This document shows positions 34,571-46,915 of a DNA stretch of 64,000 bases, in pieces. Below the pieces are notes generated by a model. It saw only the letters and a program-made list of their open reading frames with translations. It was not told the origin of the DNA and made no database searches. Position 1 is the stretch's first letter; the number at the start of each line of letters is the position of its first letter. Source of the DNA: Symbiodinium natans (lineage: Eukaryota; Sar; Dinophyceae; Suessiales; Symbiodiniaceae); assembly GCA_905221605.1 (NCBI GenBank), contig CAJNDS010002248.1, forward strand, positions 186,001 through 250,000. The letters run 5' to 3'. Both the position numbers and the translations under genes were made by a program.

Positions 34571-36494
34571 TCGCCCGCGATGCGACGGATGGATGAAACC
34601 GATACCTATAGAACTCACGTCATGCTGACCCACCACGCAGTACTTGCGCAACTGAGATTCACAGCCATGCTCATGAGGGACCTGCTTGGAGCGGACCTCT
34701 TATCCCGAAGTCTAAGCTCCACCCCCAACAGCCTTAAATATCTTCAACCCAGAAAGCCTTTAGTTCCAAGTGAGAACTTCAACCAACCCAAGGCCCTTTT
34801 TTTGTTTAGGCTTAAGGGTTCAGATGCCTGGGCCCTGCTGATCCATGATGGTTCCGACTTCGCCGGTGCAAGCTTTTGGGACTACAAGAAACTTGAGTTA
34901 GGGTTTCGACTCTCACACTAGCGCAGGCGCAAGCAGGGTGAGGGTTTAGGGTTTACAGGGTTTAGGACAGGTTGAGGGTCTTTGAGGCGAAGCTGCAAGA
35001 AGCCTAAGTGTCTTCTCAGCAGGTCTCAAGATGATTTAAGCGTCTATGAAGGCACAGTGTATCACCATACCTGGGTCATCCAGGTGCGGGACGAAGTCGC
35101 AACTTGCTGCTTGGGTACCTGCGCGTAAGACTGCAACCATGAATGCTAGAGCTTGGGTTATCAGCCCCCAAAACCTTGCGATTCCGCTTTGGGTGTAGGA
35201 GTACTAACAGCACTTGAGATAGAATCGGAGGCAGACTGCAAGCCAGTTCTTGTCAGACTGCCTTCCTCTATGCATTTCCGGACCCCCTTGCAAAGCACAC
35301 GCTCACAGCTGGTAAGGCTCCCAAGGTAGCATGCCGGGTTCCATTGACTGCAACATTCGCATCCAACAAGGATGCGGCTGTCAGTCGAGCAAGGACGCGA
35401 ACACAAACTGATGAACAGCAAAGGTGCCACATGCATGGAACCTGACCATGACAGCCCGAAACAAGCCTTGGCTATTTTTTTCTAAGGCCAACACCGCAGA
35501 TTCATCAGCCCCAATCTGAAAAAGGGAGGATGGGCTCATGGTACTATCCTTCCCCAATGACACCTCCAAAAAGCAACCCCCCGATGGCCCGACGGTTCCC
35601 TTTACACCTCAACCTGTCCGGAATCTGCGGTGCCTATACTGCAGCACAACATCGCCATCAACCATGGAATCTGAATGGACAGGGTGTGCTGAGGCTAATC
35701 TAGGGGCCGACCCCTCTTTGAAGCCCTGAAGCCCCCAAGGCAGGTTGGTGAATCGCCTCCACTTGCGACGCAGGTGCCACCGACGCCGGCGGCCCGGTAG
35801 CTGCCTGAAAGGAGTTTTTGCTTTTGGATGATTTTTGGCCTCTTGTGGAGATTCTGGAGATTCTGGAGCCTTAGAAGAAACATGAAAAAAACGAATTCTG
35901 AAGTCACGATGAACACGACAGGCCGACGGTGGCCGAGGTGTCGGTTCCGACCATCTGACGTCGTGGCTCTGCCTGGAGCCTGGCTCTACCAAACTCAAAA
36001 GCACGGGAGCTTTGCGAAGCAAGACGGTCACGCACAGGCGTGTGCACCCAGATGAGGGGGGCAAGTGACTCAGGGTCAGCACCAGTCAGCACTTCAGAGG
36101 CTTCGGGCTTCGAGTACTGTCATCGGGGGCACCAGCACACAAACTCTCTACAACGGCCTTGGGGCCTGTAGGGTCTTGAAAAAACGATTTCAGATGTTTC
36201 ATGCTCGTTCCAGCACGGAGCTTTCATAGCTCTTGGACGCCCCACAAGCTGCCAAAACAAAAACACCGTTCGTACTCATGTTAGGCTTCTCCGCAGAAAT
36301 GGCCCGTGCCAGGGCACAGTCAACCTGCAGGAGCACTAAACTACCACAAGATCTCCCGAACTTCAAGCATTCAAACTACCGCACCCCCTACCCCAAAACT
36401 TCACATTGCAAGGTTCCATAACGCCAAAACCAAACCCTTAAGCCGAAGCGACCCGACCCCTGTGCCGACTAGCACACGATAGCCCAAAATACAA

Positions 36495-36615
36495 AAACGC
36501 ATGTCACGGCTGCAGGCAGGCATAGCCTCCTTTGGCAGAATGCGGCCCAGCATGTCAGCAGCCACCTCCCGTGCTGCTGTTGTTCTTGTTGGTGGTGCTG
36601 CGTGTTGTGCAGCGT
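36495..36615 (-). repeat. Cassette EVAADMLxRIL, copy 1
   Basis: Minus strand: TTAAREVAADMLGRILPKEA. It pairs with 39036-39155. The core (VAADxLxRILxKEA) resembles the centre of the RPKTF cassette (VAATDLLDRxLLKEAL), suggesting a shared origin. Confidence 0.45.
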
Positions 36616-37368
36616 TGTTCATGACTTCTGTGGCCACACGCCGAGCAGACCGCTTGTTGATGACTATGGGTCAGGGCTTCAGACTTTGGGCTCTTAACAT
36701 TAGGGTTTATAGGGTTTAGGGTAACATTAGGGTTTATAGGGTTTAGGGTGACTAAAGCTGTAGATGCCATGGGGATGTTGGGGCTGAGGAACAGGCTCTT
36801 TGTGTGCAGGGGTCATCAAGCAACCATTCGCCAGCAGAGGGCATGAGCATTGACCATGTTAGCATGAGGGACGGGCCTCTTGTGGCGCCCGTGAGGAAGC
36901 ATCAGCAGAAACCTCCCAGTGCACGTTTAGGGTTAAGGGATGTTTAGGGTTTAGGGTTTCCCTGAGTCTCAGAAAGGGACGACATCCACAAAACGTTTGC
37001 GAGTTGTGACTGTTGATCTCATCTGCTTCCTTCTTCCCCATTTTTGGGGGGACTCCGGACAAACCAGAAGCACGAATTCTGAAGGCCGGCATCCGTTTGT
37101 CCAGCCCCTCTACATACGAGTTGATGCGAGAGAAGTTATAACCGGGCAATCAGGCGTTTGGGGTTGGCCGCGGATACTTAATCCCTGTTCCCCTAGGAAG
37201 AAAAAAGGATCCTTTTTGTTTATATATAAGAAAGCCCATAACCCAAAAAGTAAAAAGGATCCCTAACACTGATCTAGGATAAGCGTCAGGAGAAATCCGC
37301 CGAGGCCTTTGGCCGCCAGGTGTATGGGGAGCACAAAGAAGGCACCCCACCTCTAATCCCTTCGTAGG

Positions 37369-37480
37369 TTTAGGGTTTAGGGTTTAGGGTTTAGGGTTTA
37401 GGGTTTAGGGTTTAGGGTTTAGGGTTTAGGGTTTAGGGTTTAGGGTTTAGGGTTTAGGGTTTAGGGTTTAGGGTTTAGGG
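37369..37480 (+). repeat. TTTAGGG array, 16 perfect units
   Basis: 112 bases of uninterrupted TTTAGGG between unique flanks. Confidence 0.95.
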
Positions 37481-38661
37481 CTTCCCCAGCACCGCAACAC
37501 ACAGAGCTGGAATGGGTACTCCGTCCTTGTAGGCGGGCGGATGGTGCATCAGCACCAGAGGCATTTGGGCTTGACTACCAACCCAGCCCCCACCCCCCCC
37601 CCCCCTCCCGCCCTAACTAACTCCAATAATTCTGTGGGCTACTGCCCTGTCCGCCCGTGACCCGACAACGAATCCGAGGCGATTTGAACGTCGGCATTCT
37701 ACACCTTGGACCCCAATGTTCAAATCATACCCAAGTTCTCGCAACCGCAACACGCTGAACAGAAAGGGCTCAAGGCCTGAAACGTTTGGGAACACAGCCA
37801 GGATCATGCAAAAATCACGGAAGCAGAAGGACAAATCACGTGCATGGTTTGGGTTTTTTTGTTGTGGGTACGGTTTCGGGTTTTCGGAGCCTCTAGGCAC
37901 GAAGCGAAGGACGGAGCTGAGGCGGCATAACCAAAGAAGCCCTGAGAACCTCAACGGATATTCTAGCTTCGAGTGCTTGCGAGCAGCTAAGCATGGCTTA
38001 GCAAAACCTGAGCCCCGAACATTGTGGCTAACCCGGCCTCCACGGAGGGCGCGGACTGCGCCGGCTGTGGCACCGGTGACCTCAAGGAAGACCAGGGGAG
38101 ATCCGTCTGCGGGTTCCGGGCCTAGGGTTTTTTTTTGCCACCCGCTTAGCTGACCTCTCGGACACTCTGCAGGGAAATTGGCTATATCAGTCTGATGGGG
38201 TGCAGGGCCTAGGGTTTAGGGTTCCTGGGGTTTTTCCCTTGCCCGGAGGACTCTTAAGGATCGCATACAGGAAGTAGCTGCGTGGAGCTTATGGGTTTCG
38301 ACTCTCTCGCACGTGCGGCATGACCACCTGCACATATGGCCGACGATGGCTGAGACGGACATATATATATATATATGTATAGACATCTATACATAGATAT
38401 GTATATATATATATGTATATGTATATGTGTGCATGTACATATATATATATATATGTAGGTATGGCTCACGTCATGCTGACGCACCACGCAGTACCGACGC
38501 AACAGATTTTGGCAACAATGCTCAAGAGGGACCTACCCACAACAGCCTTCCACATCTTCAACCCAGAAAGCCTCCAGTTCCGGATGAGAGCTTCACCCAA
38601 CCTAAGACCCCTGGCCCTGGATGTCTATTTTGAAGGCAGTGCTATATCGGGGCTTTGCTAA

Positions 38662-38768
38662 TTAGAATAGGTTTTGGGGGGGGGGGGGGGGGGGCGGGGA
38701 TTATAGTATAATTATAAAGGGACCAAAAGGGAACAGTATGAGTAACTATTCCCCCTATGTTACCAGAC
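38662..38768. mobile_element. Family M5 element with G19 run
   Basis: TTAGAATAGG...TATAAAGGGACCAAAAGGGA, ending TAACTATTCCCCC. It contains G19 (38676-38694). Confidence 0.45.
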
Positions 38769-38850
38769 CAAGCTCATCCAGGCGCGGCGCGCAGTCGGCG
38801 GTTGCTGCTTGGGCACCTCCGCATAAGAGATCTTCTTCAGGGACTCTGAA

Positions 38851-38951
38851 TTCGGATGTTCCCCCTTATGCTAACAGTCCTTAAAAGCGATTATAACCCC
38901 CCCCCCCCTATTGGAATTCCTATGAAGGACTGTTAGTATAGGGGGGACACC
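38851..38951. mobile_element. Small inverted-repeat element, family M1
   Basis: Left end TTCGGATGTTCCCCCTTATG, right arm AAGGACTGTTAGTATAGGGG. No clear target duplication. It contains a C11 run. Confidence 0.6.
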
Positions 38952-39035
38952 TGTGCACACTAGCACACAAAAGCCCCCTAAACCGAAAACAAAACGAAAA
39001 CGATAATCGCTCTCACCCCAGCGCCACATTCCTCT

Positions 39036-39155
39036 GCTGCAGGCTTAGTGCCTCCTGTGGCAGAATGCGGTCCAGCATGTCAGCAGCCACCTCCGGCACT
39101 GCTGTTGTTCTTGTTGGTGGTGCCTCTTGTGTAGTGTTGCTCTTGACCTTTCTTG
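39036..39155 (-). repeat. Cassette EVAADMLxRIL, copy 2
   Basis: Minus strand: PEVAADMLDRILPQEAL. About 85% alike to copy 1 by eye. Confidence 0.45.
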
Positions 39156-39238
39156 CCACCGCCAAAGCAACCACCGCGTTGTTTATGGCAGGGTTGGGGC
39201 TTCAGATTTTGGGCTTCCAACATGGACCCACTCATGCA

Positions 39239-39350
39239 GGGTTTAGGGTTTAGGGTTTAGGGTTTAGGGTCTAGGGTCTAGGGTCTAGGGTTTAGGGTTT
39301 AGGGTTTATGGGTTATGGGTTTAGGGTTTAGGGTTTAGGGTTTAGGGTAA
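39239..39350 (+). repeat. TTTAGGG array with TCTAGGG and TTATGGG variants
   Basis: About 15 units. Confidence 0.9.
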
Positions 39351-40488
39351 ACCCCACCGCCAGGGAAGGACCCTTTGATTTTGGCTGGCTCTTTCTCGCC
39401 TGAGCCTCATGACTCTCGATCCGGACGTTCTTTTGGGGGATGTTCAGGCTGCTCTGAAGCGACCGTTTGCAGCAGAAGGCATGAGTATGATGTTTTTAAT
39501 GGTACATAAAATAAATATGAACGGTTTTGTTTAAATCAAGCTTCGCAGTCCTGTGCGAGGCGCCTTTCTGCAAACCGGGCCCCGAAACTCCATCACAGCG
39601 CCAAACCCGCCGAAGCCTTATTGCTGGTATAGCACGGTGTGTAGTGGTAATACATGGTATACTATGAATGCAAAAGTTATAGATCCAACATGCCCTCTAT
39701 ACAGAACATGTGTCAAGCTTCGTGAGGGGCTGGCCCCTTGCGCCAGCGAGCAAGCATCAGCCGCCTCGCAACACATGCTGGCTCGTGCAGTAGGGTTCTG
39801 AAGTGCTTCTCTCACCTGTCTCTGGGTATCTAACTTTCCCAAGTTGCGATGCAGAATGAGAACCCTCAAGGCTCCAGGGACTCTTACCATACTGTATAAG
39901 AAAGGTTGTGGGGCTGCTTGGGGGGTCCGCTAAGCCAGCAGCTTACAGAACCCATGCGGCAGAGACGTCGACACCTTCAAAAACCTGAGCTCTCTCGAAA
40001 GCAGGACTTTAGACCGACTGCAACTGCCAAGAAATGGGGGGGGGGGGGGGGTTACGAGAATGAGGGGCTCCCTTATACTGAGGACGCCTGCAAGATACCC
40101 CCCAGTTCGGAAACCCCCAGAAGCTAAGAAGCCAAATTAGCCGGCCCCAGGCCTCCTGAGCAATTGACGAGGGAGCTGACGGAGCTGGAGCCTTTGGTCA
40201 TACCCATGGAAGTACAGGTATTACGGGGCGGAGGTGGATGTGAACGTTCATGTTGATACCATGCTCAGCTGAGACCTTTCAGAACCCTTTGGAGGGCTCC
40301 TCAACCGAAGCCTGCCTTCTGCAGTCTACTTCGGTTTGGTATGTTTTGCAGCTCCATAATCGCAGTTTGCCCCATCAGCTGACATGAGCCCTCAGATCTT
40401 GAATGCGCGAAAGGCCCTATAGGTTCTCCGGGTGCAAAATTCAGCACCCGCGCTACATTGAGCCCTATAAGGCTATAAGCCCTGGACC

Positions 40489-40584
40489 TTGGGATGTTCC
40501 CCCTTATACTAACAGTCCTTGATATAGAGATTAGTACTGGAATCCTTATTAAGGACTGTTAGAAAAAAAGGGGGAAAATCCCAA
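40489..40584. mobile_element. Small inverted-repeat element, family M1
   Basis: The ends are TTGGGATGTTCCCCC and its imperfect complement, with TTATACTAACAGTCCTT pairing further in. It is flanked by CCTGGACC (40481-40488) and CCTGAACC (40585-40592), a 7/8 target-site duplication. It encodes nothing. The 8-bp duplication fits hAT-type transposition. Confidence 0.7.
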
Positions 40585-40880
40585 CCTGAACCTCTGAAGC
40601 CCCCAAAGTCTGCGAGCATCTGAGCGGGCCGAAACAAGCCCCAACTCACCGGGCCATGTGCTGGTAATGCCTGGCCAGGCGCTGTCAAAGCCTGGCGGTA
40701 CTCCTAATGCTTCTGAGACCTCTAGGCTTAGGGTTTATAGGGGTTTAGGGGCTAAGGGGCTTAGGGGTTAAGGGTTTAGGGGTTTTAGGGGCTTAGGGGT
40801 GTTGACTTAGGAGTTTCGGCCATCGGCTGGGATGCTTAGGTGCCTGGGCTCGACCTAGTATGCTCTTCAATGCTTCTGCG

Positions 40881-40981
40881 TGGGGATGTTCCCCCTTATA
40901 CTAGCAGTCCTTAATGGGGATTATAGTACCCCCTAGTATAACCCCTATTATGGACTGTTAGTATAAGGGGGAACATCCCAA
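40881..40981. mobile_element. Small inverted-repeat element, family M1
   Basis: Long terminal inverted repeat ending GGGATGTTCCCCCTTATACT. It is flanked by CTTCTGCG (40873-40880) and CTTCTGCA (40982-40989), a 7/8 target-site duplication. Confidence 0.75.
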
Positions 40982-41104
40982 CTTCTGCATTTCAAGGCGA
41001 GAAATTCGGAGGGGATGAAAGCCAAGGTCGATCTTCGATTCTGTTGGGCCAGCTTTTGCAAATCGGGGCACATGTGGCAAGACCTTAGCCCACACCCATA
41101 TGGA

Positions 41105-41204
41105 GGGTTTCCGAAAATGGGGGTACCTTAGTGGGGCCTGAGAAGAGGGGATCCTACTATTTGGGGGTCAAAAATAGGGGATCCCATATTTTCGGAAGCC
41201 CCCA
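41105..41204. mobile_element. Small inverted-repeat element, family M7
   Basis: The ends GGGTTTCCGAAAATGGGGG and TATTTTCGGAAGCCCCC pair imperfectly; it contains GGGGATCCTACTATTTGGGG. Relatives are at 2507-2742, 18770-19005 and 41424-41516. Confidence 0.5.
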
Positions 41205-41423
41205 TATATGCATATTCCTAAACCATCCCAAATCTACGTAGGCAAATCCTCGGTCCATCGCCAAGCTTCCCAAAGGCTTGACTTAGCGAAACGTCTAGAG
41301 TCTGAACCCAGGTACGATGCGCCGCCCCTCAACTCCAGAGACGAGGATGAACCACGCAACCTCATGCGATGACGGGTCCCGGTCCAAGGTCGACTTCTGA
41401 GGCTTTGTGGGAGGTTTACCACT

Positions 41424-41516
41424 GTATAGGGAACCCCGAATATAGACCCCCCAAAAAGTAGGGATCCCCTTCTGTTAAGGACCCCAGTAAGGTACCCCCC
41501 AAGTTACGGAAAACCC
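41424..41516. mobile_element. Family M7 element
   Basis: GGGAACCCCGAATATAGACC at the left, AAGTTACGGAAAACCCCC at the right. Confidence 0.45.
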
Positions 41517-42420
41517 CCCTTGTGGCGTAGCGACCGGAAGGCCCGAAGCCCCCATTACCCCCCACAAGTACATGCGCCGGCGCACGTGGAGGTGGTCACC
41601 AGGATGGCTTCCCTGCTGGGAGGGTTTAGGGTTTAGGGTTTAGGGTTTAGGGTTTAGGGTTTAGGGTTCGTCATAACTCTTCGGTCTTCCTCCAAACTCG
41701 GGCTTTCTCCTGAAGCTGCAGCAAGACATGTCAAGAATTCCAACAAAGTGCTCAGCGCCACTTCGTCCCAAAAGCCAAATCTCAGGCCGGCTGCACATTG
41801 CTGACATTCCCTCAAGTGTACATGTCGACATTTCCTCGTGCAACCGAACAGTTTACAGGAAACTCAAGCCGGGCTCCAATCAAAAAGGAACCAAACACTG
41901 AAGAAAACCCAGGGGCCCTGAACTCGCAAGCCGCTCCTCCAAATCCTGAACAACCCTAAACCCTAAACCCTAAACCCTAAACCCTTTTTTCCAAAGGGGA
42001 CTCGACTGCTAGGGGCGGTATGGTGGCCTGCGACTCCACGATGGACTGCGCCTGCGCTTTGCATGGTGTGGGGTTCCAAGGTGTAGGGTTTAGGGTTTCA
42101 GCTCTTACACTCGGCCGGCAAGTGTTTGGGGTTTAAGGGTTCAGGGCTTAAGGGTCTAAAGCAGTAGAGGGGCTCTTCTGAATGGCTTAGGGGTCAGTTA
42201 CAGGCCTCTTGACGGATTGAGGGGTTGCAGGGTGGTTTGGGCTTCCGAACTCCGAGCCCCGAGGCCGGCAATGGGAACTACAGGTGAACCCATAAGAGTG
42301 GCGGGGTCCACAAGTCTTAGTGGCTGTAGTGACGTTTAGGAAAGGACCTGAACATACACTGGCTCAATCTTGCTCATGCATCACCCGACCGCCCCTTTGC
42401 GAGCAAAAGCAGGGCAACTG

Positions 42421-42482
42421 CAAGCCACCTCTGCCGCCGCATATGCAGCTACTGCCACTTCGTTGGTGAGCAGCGCTATCTC
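42421..42482 (-). repeat. Related Ala-rich cassette (QEIA...), copy a
   Basis: Minus strand begins after TTGCAG and reads EIALLTNEVAVAAYAAAEVA. It pairs with 55590-55651 in the segmental duplication. Confidence 0.5.
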
Positions 42483-42838
42483 CTGCAACATCCTACATGC
42501 CGCGACCCTTGCAAACCGTCATTTTGCATTGTGGCCCATGGCCGGAAATGAAGAAGAACAAGGAAGGCAGATTCCGTACTTCGCGCAAGGCTTGCAAGGC
42601 TTCCCAACGTGTGGTGTTTGCAGACTGAAAACTAGCGACGGACTGATCAGATTCCGTACTTCAGGGGTATTGAATCGTCTGTCGCGCTTTGGCTACTTGA
42701 GTCTATGGTTCAGGGTTTCTGTTTAAAATGGTCCAGGGTGGGTTTGTGAGTTATGGCAGGATGGAGGTGGTTGGGGTTGTGGTGGCTCTGCGGGGTCTCG
42801 GATCTCATGGCCAAGTGGGCAGGCGGTGAGAGAATTTG

Positions 42839-43012
42839 CCCTAAACCCTAAACCCTATAAACCCTATAAACCCTATAAACCCTATAAACCCGATAAACCC
42901 TATAAACCCTACAAACCCTACAAACCCTACAAACCCTAAAAACCCTAAAAACCCTAAAAACCCTAAACCCCCTAAAAACCCTGAAAACCCAAAAAACCCT
43001 GAAAACCCTGAC
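42839..43012 (-). repeat. CCCTATAAA / CCCTACAAA / CCCTAAAAA graded array
   Basis: The unit variant changes stepwise along the array. Confidence 0.95.
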
Positions 43013-43054
43013 CCTTTGCCCTGCGTCTTCTTGCTTGGCTCCCTCCAAGATGCA

Positions 43055-43130
43055 GAAACTCCGGGGTCCCCAGCTGGCTGGACGACGGTGGAGTGGTCCG
43101 ATGCCTCGGAGTTCCACAGGCCATGCCAAG
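43055..43130. repeat. CTCCGGGGCGCC module, copy 3
   Basis: It directly follows the 42839-43012 telomere-type array and a TTGCTTGGCTCC segment shared with 56.1 kb. Confidence 0.6.
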
Positions 43131-43211
43131 GGCAAATCTCGGGGAGTTGAGGCGTCTCTATGTAGTGTTAAAATACTATTAATAATACTAGTAATAATCG
43201 TACGAAGAGTC

Positions 43212-43243
<32 letters not shown>

Positions 43244-43698
43244 GGAACATAATGCCCAGCTTAGTGTTGCCTCATTCGTTTTCCGTGCAAAACAGAAAGC
43301 AGGGCTTAATATGACTTAGTTTCATTACGCGTACATATATGCATATCAATGCCCAAGCCTCCCGTCCTTACTGCGCTGAAGATCTATCGTTCCGAACTCC
43401 CCAACCTCAACGCAATTGTTCCTACCTCCCCACCCTGAAGGCCACCCCCAGTTCGGAAACCGGGCCTTTTTGCATCCAAAAACCCCTCTTCTCACTGACA
43501 CGTACAGACATGCATGTGTGTAGAAGCAGCCTAAGCATAATTAGCAGCTGGAAATACAAAGGTGCAACAACTACATTGTACAAAAATCACACACAAACAG
43601 AGAATCCACAAACATAAACGCAAACGGAAATGAAAACCAAGAAGTGTACTAGTTCCCATGTGCGCGCGCACAAACAATATCATGCGTATATATATATA

Positions 43699-43730
<32 letters not shown>

Positions 43731-43944
43731 AAGTATGTATGTGTGTGTGACTTTGCACGCATACTTCTTTTGCATGTATAATGTGTACTTATTCGCAAAG
43801 TGCTTGGTGACACAGATCTCCAGACTCATGTTGTCGACGCCCACGTTCATGATGCATGGTGGCATGGTGGCATGGTGTGTAACACTGTGTAACATACGCT
43901 GGCAAACATCTGCTCCAACCCTTCTCCTGCAGAGATGTCGCACC

Positions 43945-44060
43945 AAGAGCACACAACATGCTTCTCCCAGGCGAGTGCTCCACGATAGTCATGCCGAGAA
44001 CGAAAACGTCCCGTGAACGCCGTGTCTCACCCGGCTTCGGAAAACCCGTCATGTCCTCGG
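43945..44060 (-). pseudogene. Possible protein-kinase fragment
   Basis: The minus-strand frame contains RRSRDVFVLGMTIVEH. This resembles kinase subdomain IX (Asp-Val-x-x-Leu-Gly-x-x-x-x-Glu), with a Pro-Gly-Glu upstream in the place of the usual Ala-Pro-Glu. No glycine loop, HRD or DFG motif is visible in the next few hundred bases, and the frame is short. It may be one exon, a decayed fragment or a chance match. Confidence 0.2.
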
Positions 44061-44389
44061 CAACAGCAAAAGGCCTAAACGTTCAGCGTGCGTCATCTCG
44101 TTGATCTGGTCTTGTGGTGGTCTGGCCCCAGTGTGTGCGGATCCGGAGCAACTTCTTGGTCAGCATAAACATGTCCCGTCAGTTGATCAGTGGTCCCAGA
44201 TACCACAATGCTTCCATGAGAGCGACTAGAACTCCCACCAGGGCCAAATACCTCAACCAGGGGCTGTTCCAGAGGAAGCGCTGTAGGTGTTGTTGCTGAA
44301 CGTGACTCCGGCCCTCTCTATCTCGCTCTCATGGTCATCTTGGGGTAGTACAATGAAGGACAGTGCACAGCGAGCATAATCCGGTCACA

Positions 44390-44720
44390 GCCGCTTGTCA
44401 AATCAGCTTCGCTCTTTCGTCCGAATCTTGTCAGTGTTCATGGCTTGGAGCATCCGATTCTAAAGATCTTTCGGGGTTCTAGATGCAAAGCACCATGGCC
44501 AGTGGCTGCTTCATGTGAGATCAGGCTTCGTTGCACGAGGTCACTGACTTCATGCCATGTATTTCTGGTCCTGAAATCGGCGAAAACGCCTCCAAACAGA
44601 GGGAGCACGTACGCACACAAAGCAAAAACACACGCACGCTTACACTAATACTCATTGCCAAGGACGGCACCACCAAGGAAGGCGCCACTGACGCCACCTG
44701 GCCGCGCATCCCCGGCTCAG
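44390..44720 (-). repeat. Segment with cassette VAPSLVxPSLA, copy 3
   Basis: Paralogous to 22260-22660. The minus strand reads ASVAPSLVVPSLA near 44655-44705. Confidence 0.55.
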
Positions 44721-45006
44721 ATGCATGAGCAAAGATTAGGGTTTTAGGGGCGCCCGAAAAGCCCGACATTCAAGGCCAAAGGCGTGTGCACACCGATTGA
44801 TCTAGTTTGGAGATCGGCCTCAACTGTTGCACCCAAAACCTTGAGAAATGAAACCCCCTGTGATTGCCATCAACCAAAGCTCTACAGATCCAGGCCCGAA
44901 CCTTTGACTTTCACACCCAAGTTTTGGACCTCAACGTGGTGAACCGTCGTTTTGTTGCAGCTCCTCCTTATGTTAAAGTTCCTATATTGAAGCAGCGGGC
45001 CATGAA

Positions 45007-45062
45007 CCCCTAAACCCTAAACCCTAAACCCTAAAAACTATAAAACCTAAACCCTAAACCCT
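45007..45062 (-). repeat. CCCTAAA array, degenerate
   Basis: Short mixed units. Confidence 0.85.
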
Positions 45063-45164
45063 TAGACTTGATTGGGTCCCGAGAGGTCCCCTTTGAAGCC
45101 GAGCCGTCTGGGCTAACAGCGGCCCTTTCATTGTCCAGCTGGTTGAAAACACCTGCAACCTTGA

Positions 45165-45261
45165 ACCCTAAACCCTAAACCCTAAACCCTAAAACCCTAA
45201 ACCCTAAACCCTAAACCCTAAACCCTAAACCCTAAAACCCTAAACCCTAAACCCTAAACCC
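45165..45261 (-). repeat. CCCTAAA array
   Basis: Follows ACCTGCAACCTTGAA, where copy G (48114-48125) continues without an array. Confidence 0.95.
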
Positions 45262-45269
45262 AAATTATA

Positions 45270-45328
45270 GACCACTCCGAAGCCTTGGCAGCAGCGGCTG
45301 CCTCGCTGGCGAGCCGTGCTGCGATCTC
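45270..45328 (-). repeat. Cassette QEIAARLASEAAAA, copy 3
   Basis: Begins after TTCCAG on the minus strand. It sits between the 45165-45261 and 45379-45433 telomere-type arrays. Confidence 0.55.
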
Positions 45329-45378
45329 CTGGAATTGCACTGTTAAGACTTTCGCCTCTGGCTTATATAAATGCGGGG

Positions 45379-45433
45379 TTTAGGGTTTAGGGTTTAGGGT
45401 TTAGGGTTTAGGGTTTAGGGTTTAGGGTTAGGG
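45379..45433 (+). repeat. TTTAGGG array, 8 units
   Basis: Lies between ATGCGG and GGCTTCACTG; the matching uninterrupted site is ATGCCGGCTTCACTG near 19828. Confidence 0.95.
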
Positions 45434-45496
45434 CTTCACTGTGGAATGTGCGGGTGCATCTTGCCGCAGCGTAGCACCTGAACCCTGGATTCCCTG

Positions 45497-45575
45497 TGTG
45501 TTTCGCTGTGTGCCTGGGTGGCTTGCACTTCTTGATCAGCTTCACCAGACGCGCTGGCCTGTGTTGCAGGCGCCC
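45497..45575 (-). repeat. Cassette ASGQADQEVQA, copy 3
   Basis: Minus strand: ASASGEADQEVQATQA, beginning after ACACAG. Confidence 0.45.
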
Positions 45576-46789
45576 CTCCACACAAGCCAGGAGACTACGA
45601 AGCAGCTGAGCTTTAAGGCCGAGCTCAAAGCCCTCGCTACATGCTCCTGAGCCTCCTGCAGCTTGAAATACTTACAGTGTCCAGGGCATGCAAGCTTAGT
45701 CTCGGAACCCAAAACCTTGCGAGAATCCAATTGCTCAACAGCAAGAGCATAAACCCTTTTGATCTTCCAGGCCTTCAACATTTCAGGCCGGCCTATGCAA
45801 AATTCCAGACCCAGAACCAGCAAGGAAAAGGCCCCCATATGGCCCTAAACTCTAAACCCTAAACCCAGAATCTGGATCCCCCTGAACCCTAAACCCCCCA
45901 AACCCCAAACCCCAAACCCTAAACCCTAAGCTCTATAAGCCCTAAGCCCTTTTTCACAAGGGACTCGACTGCTGCCCTTTCTGCCCTAAGCCCTAAACCC
46001 AGAAATCCGGACCCCCCCTAAACCCTAAACCCTACACCCTAAACCCTGAAAATCCGGACCCTCCAAAAAGCCCAGGCTTTCTTGGCCTCAATCGGCCAGC
46101 TCAGCTCCTTGGTGGCCTCGGACTCCTCATTCGTTCCCGGGTCTGAACTACTCCCTCCAAGACCCAAAACCCTAAACCCTAAACCCTAATCCTAAACCCC
46201 AAACCCCAAACCCTAAACCGTTTAATCACTCACACTCGGACAAGGCGAGGCACCCATCCAGTCTCAGGTCTCGGGGTTTCGGCTTCTTGGGCTTCGGGTA
46301 CATTGACCTATGTCGGTTAGGAATCTAGGGCTTAGGGCACGTTACCTATATATAGAAGTTTAGGCTTCTAGAGCTTTGGATACATTGCCAAAAAAGAGGT
46401 TGATCTAAAGGTCCGGCCGAGGAAATGATCTAGGGTGGGAGATTGGGATATTTTGGAAGCCGGCATTCTGATCAACTGCCATCGTACATACACGAAGGAC
46501 TCATAGGTTTCGATGAGGCGGTGCTCCCTTTAGCAAGGCGAAATTAAGTCAAAGGGCTCATATGCAGATATCAGCTTCGATTCAAGGCGATCCGCTCGCC
46601 AGGGTTGTGTGCTTCTTCTCTCTACATCGAAGGCTTAGACATCAGAGACTTAGAGCTTCGGCTTTCGAAAGGTAAGGCGTCCAAGGCAAGGCGTCCTCCC
46701 ATGGCCCGGTTGCGACTTCCGTGCAAGGCCCGACTCTGCGACTAAGGCCTATGCTTGGCAAATGTTTGGAAGCATGAGTGGGTTCCGAC

Positions 46790-46915
46790 TCCGAAGCCCT
46801 GACTCGGAAAGCCCATCGAAACTCTCTGCCGAGCTGAGGGCATCTTTCAGCCGGAGGCTGTCGAGCAAGCCGGCCGCCGTCACCTCTTCAGCTCGGAAAG
46901 TCTTGGGCCGTCCCA
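46790..46915 (-). repeat. Cassette RPKTF, copy 3
   Basis: Minus-strand frame: GRPKTFRAEEVTAAGLL, then LKDALSSAESF, then LSESGLR. The frame stays open in spite of many base changes. Confidence 0.5.

Larger units (their letters stand above)
33925..37000. repeat. Duplicated segment, copy 1
   Basis: Blocks near 33925-34030, 34600-34790, 35041-35110 and 36495-36615 recur in the same order near 38040-38110, 38457-38605, 38763-38830 and 39036-39155. No gene recognised. Confidence 0.6.
38030..39160. repeat. Duplicated segment, copy 2 (compact)
   Basis: Same block order as 33925-37000 in about a third of the length. Shared landmarks include CACGTCATGCTGAC and GGCTGCTTGGG-like sequence. Confidence 0.6.
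44800..46150. repeat. Multi-module segment, copy F
   Basis: Same order, expanded by arrays at 45007-45062, 45165-45261 and 45379-45433 and in 45843-46050. Confidence 0.6.
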
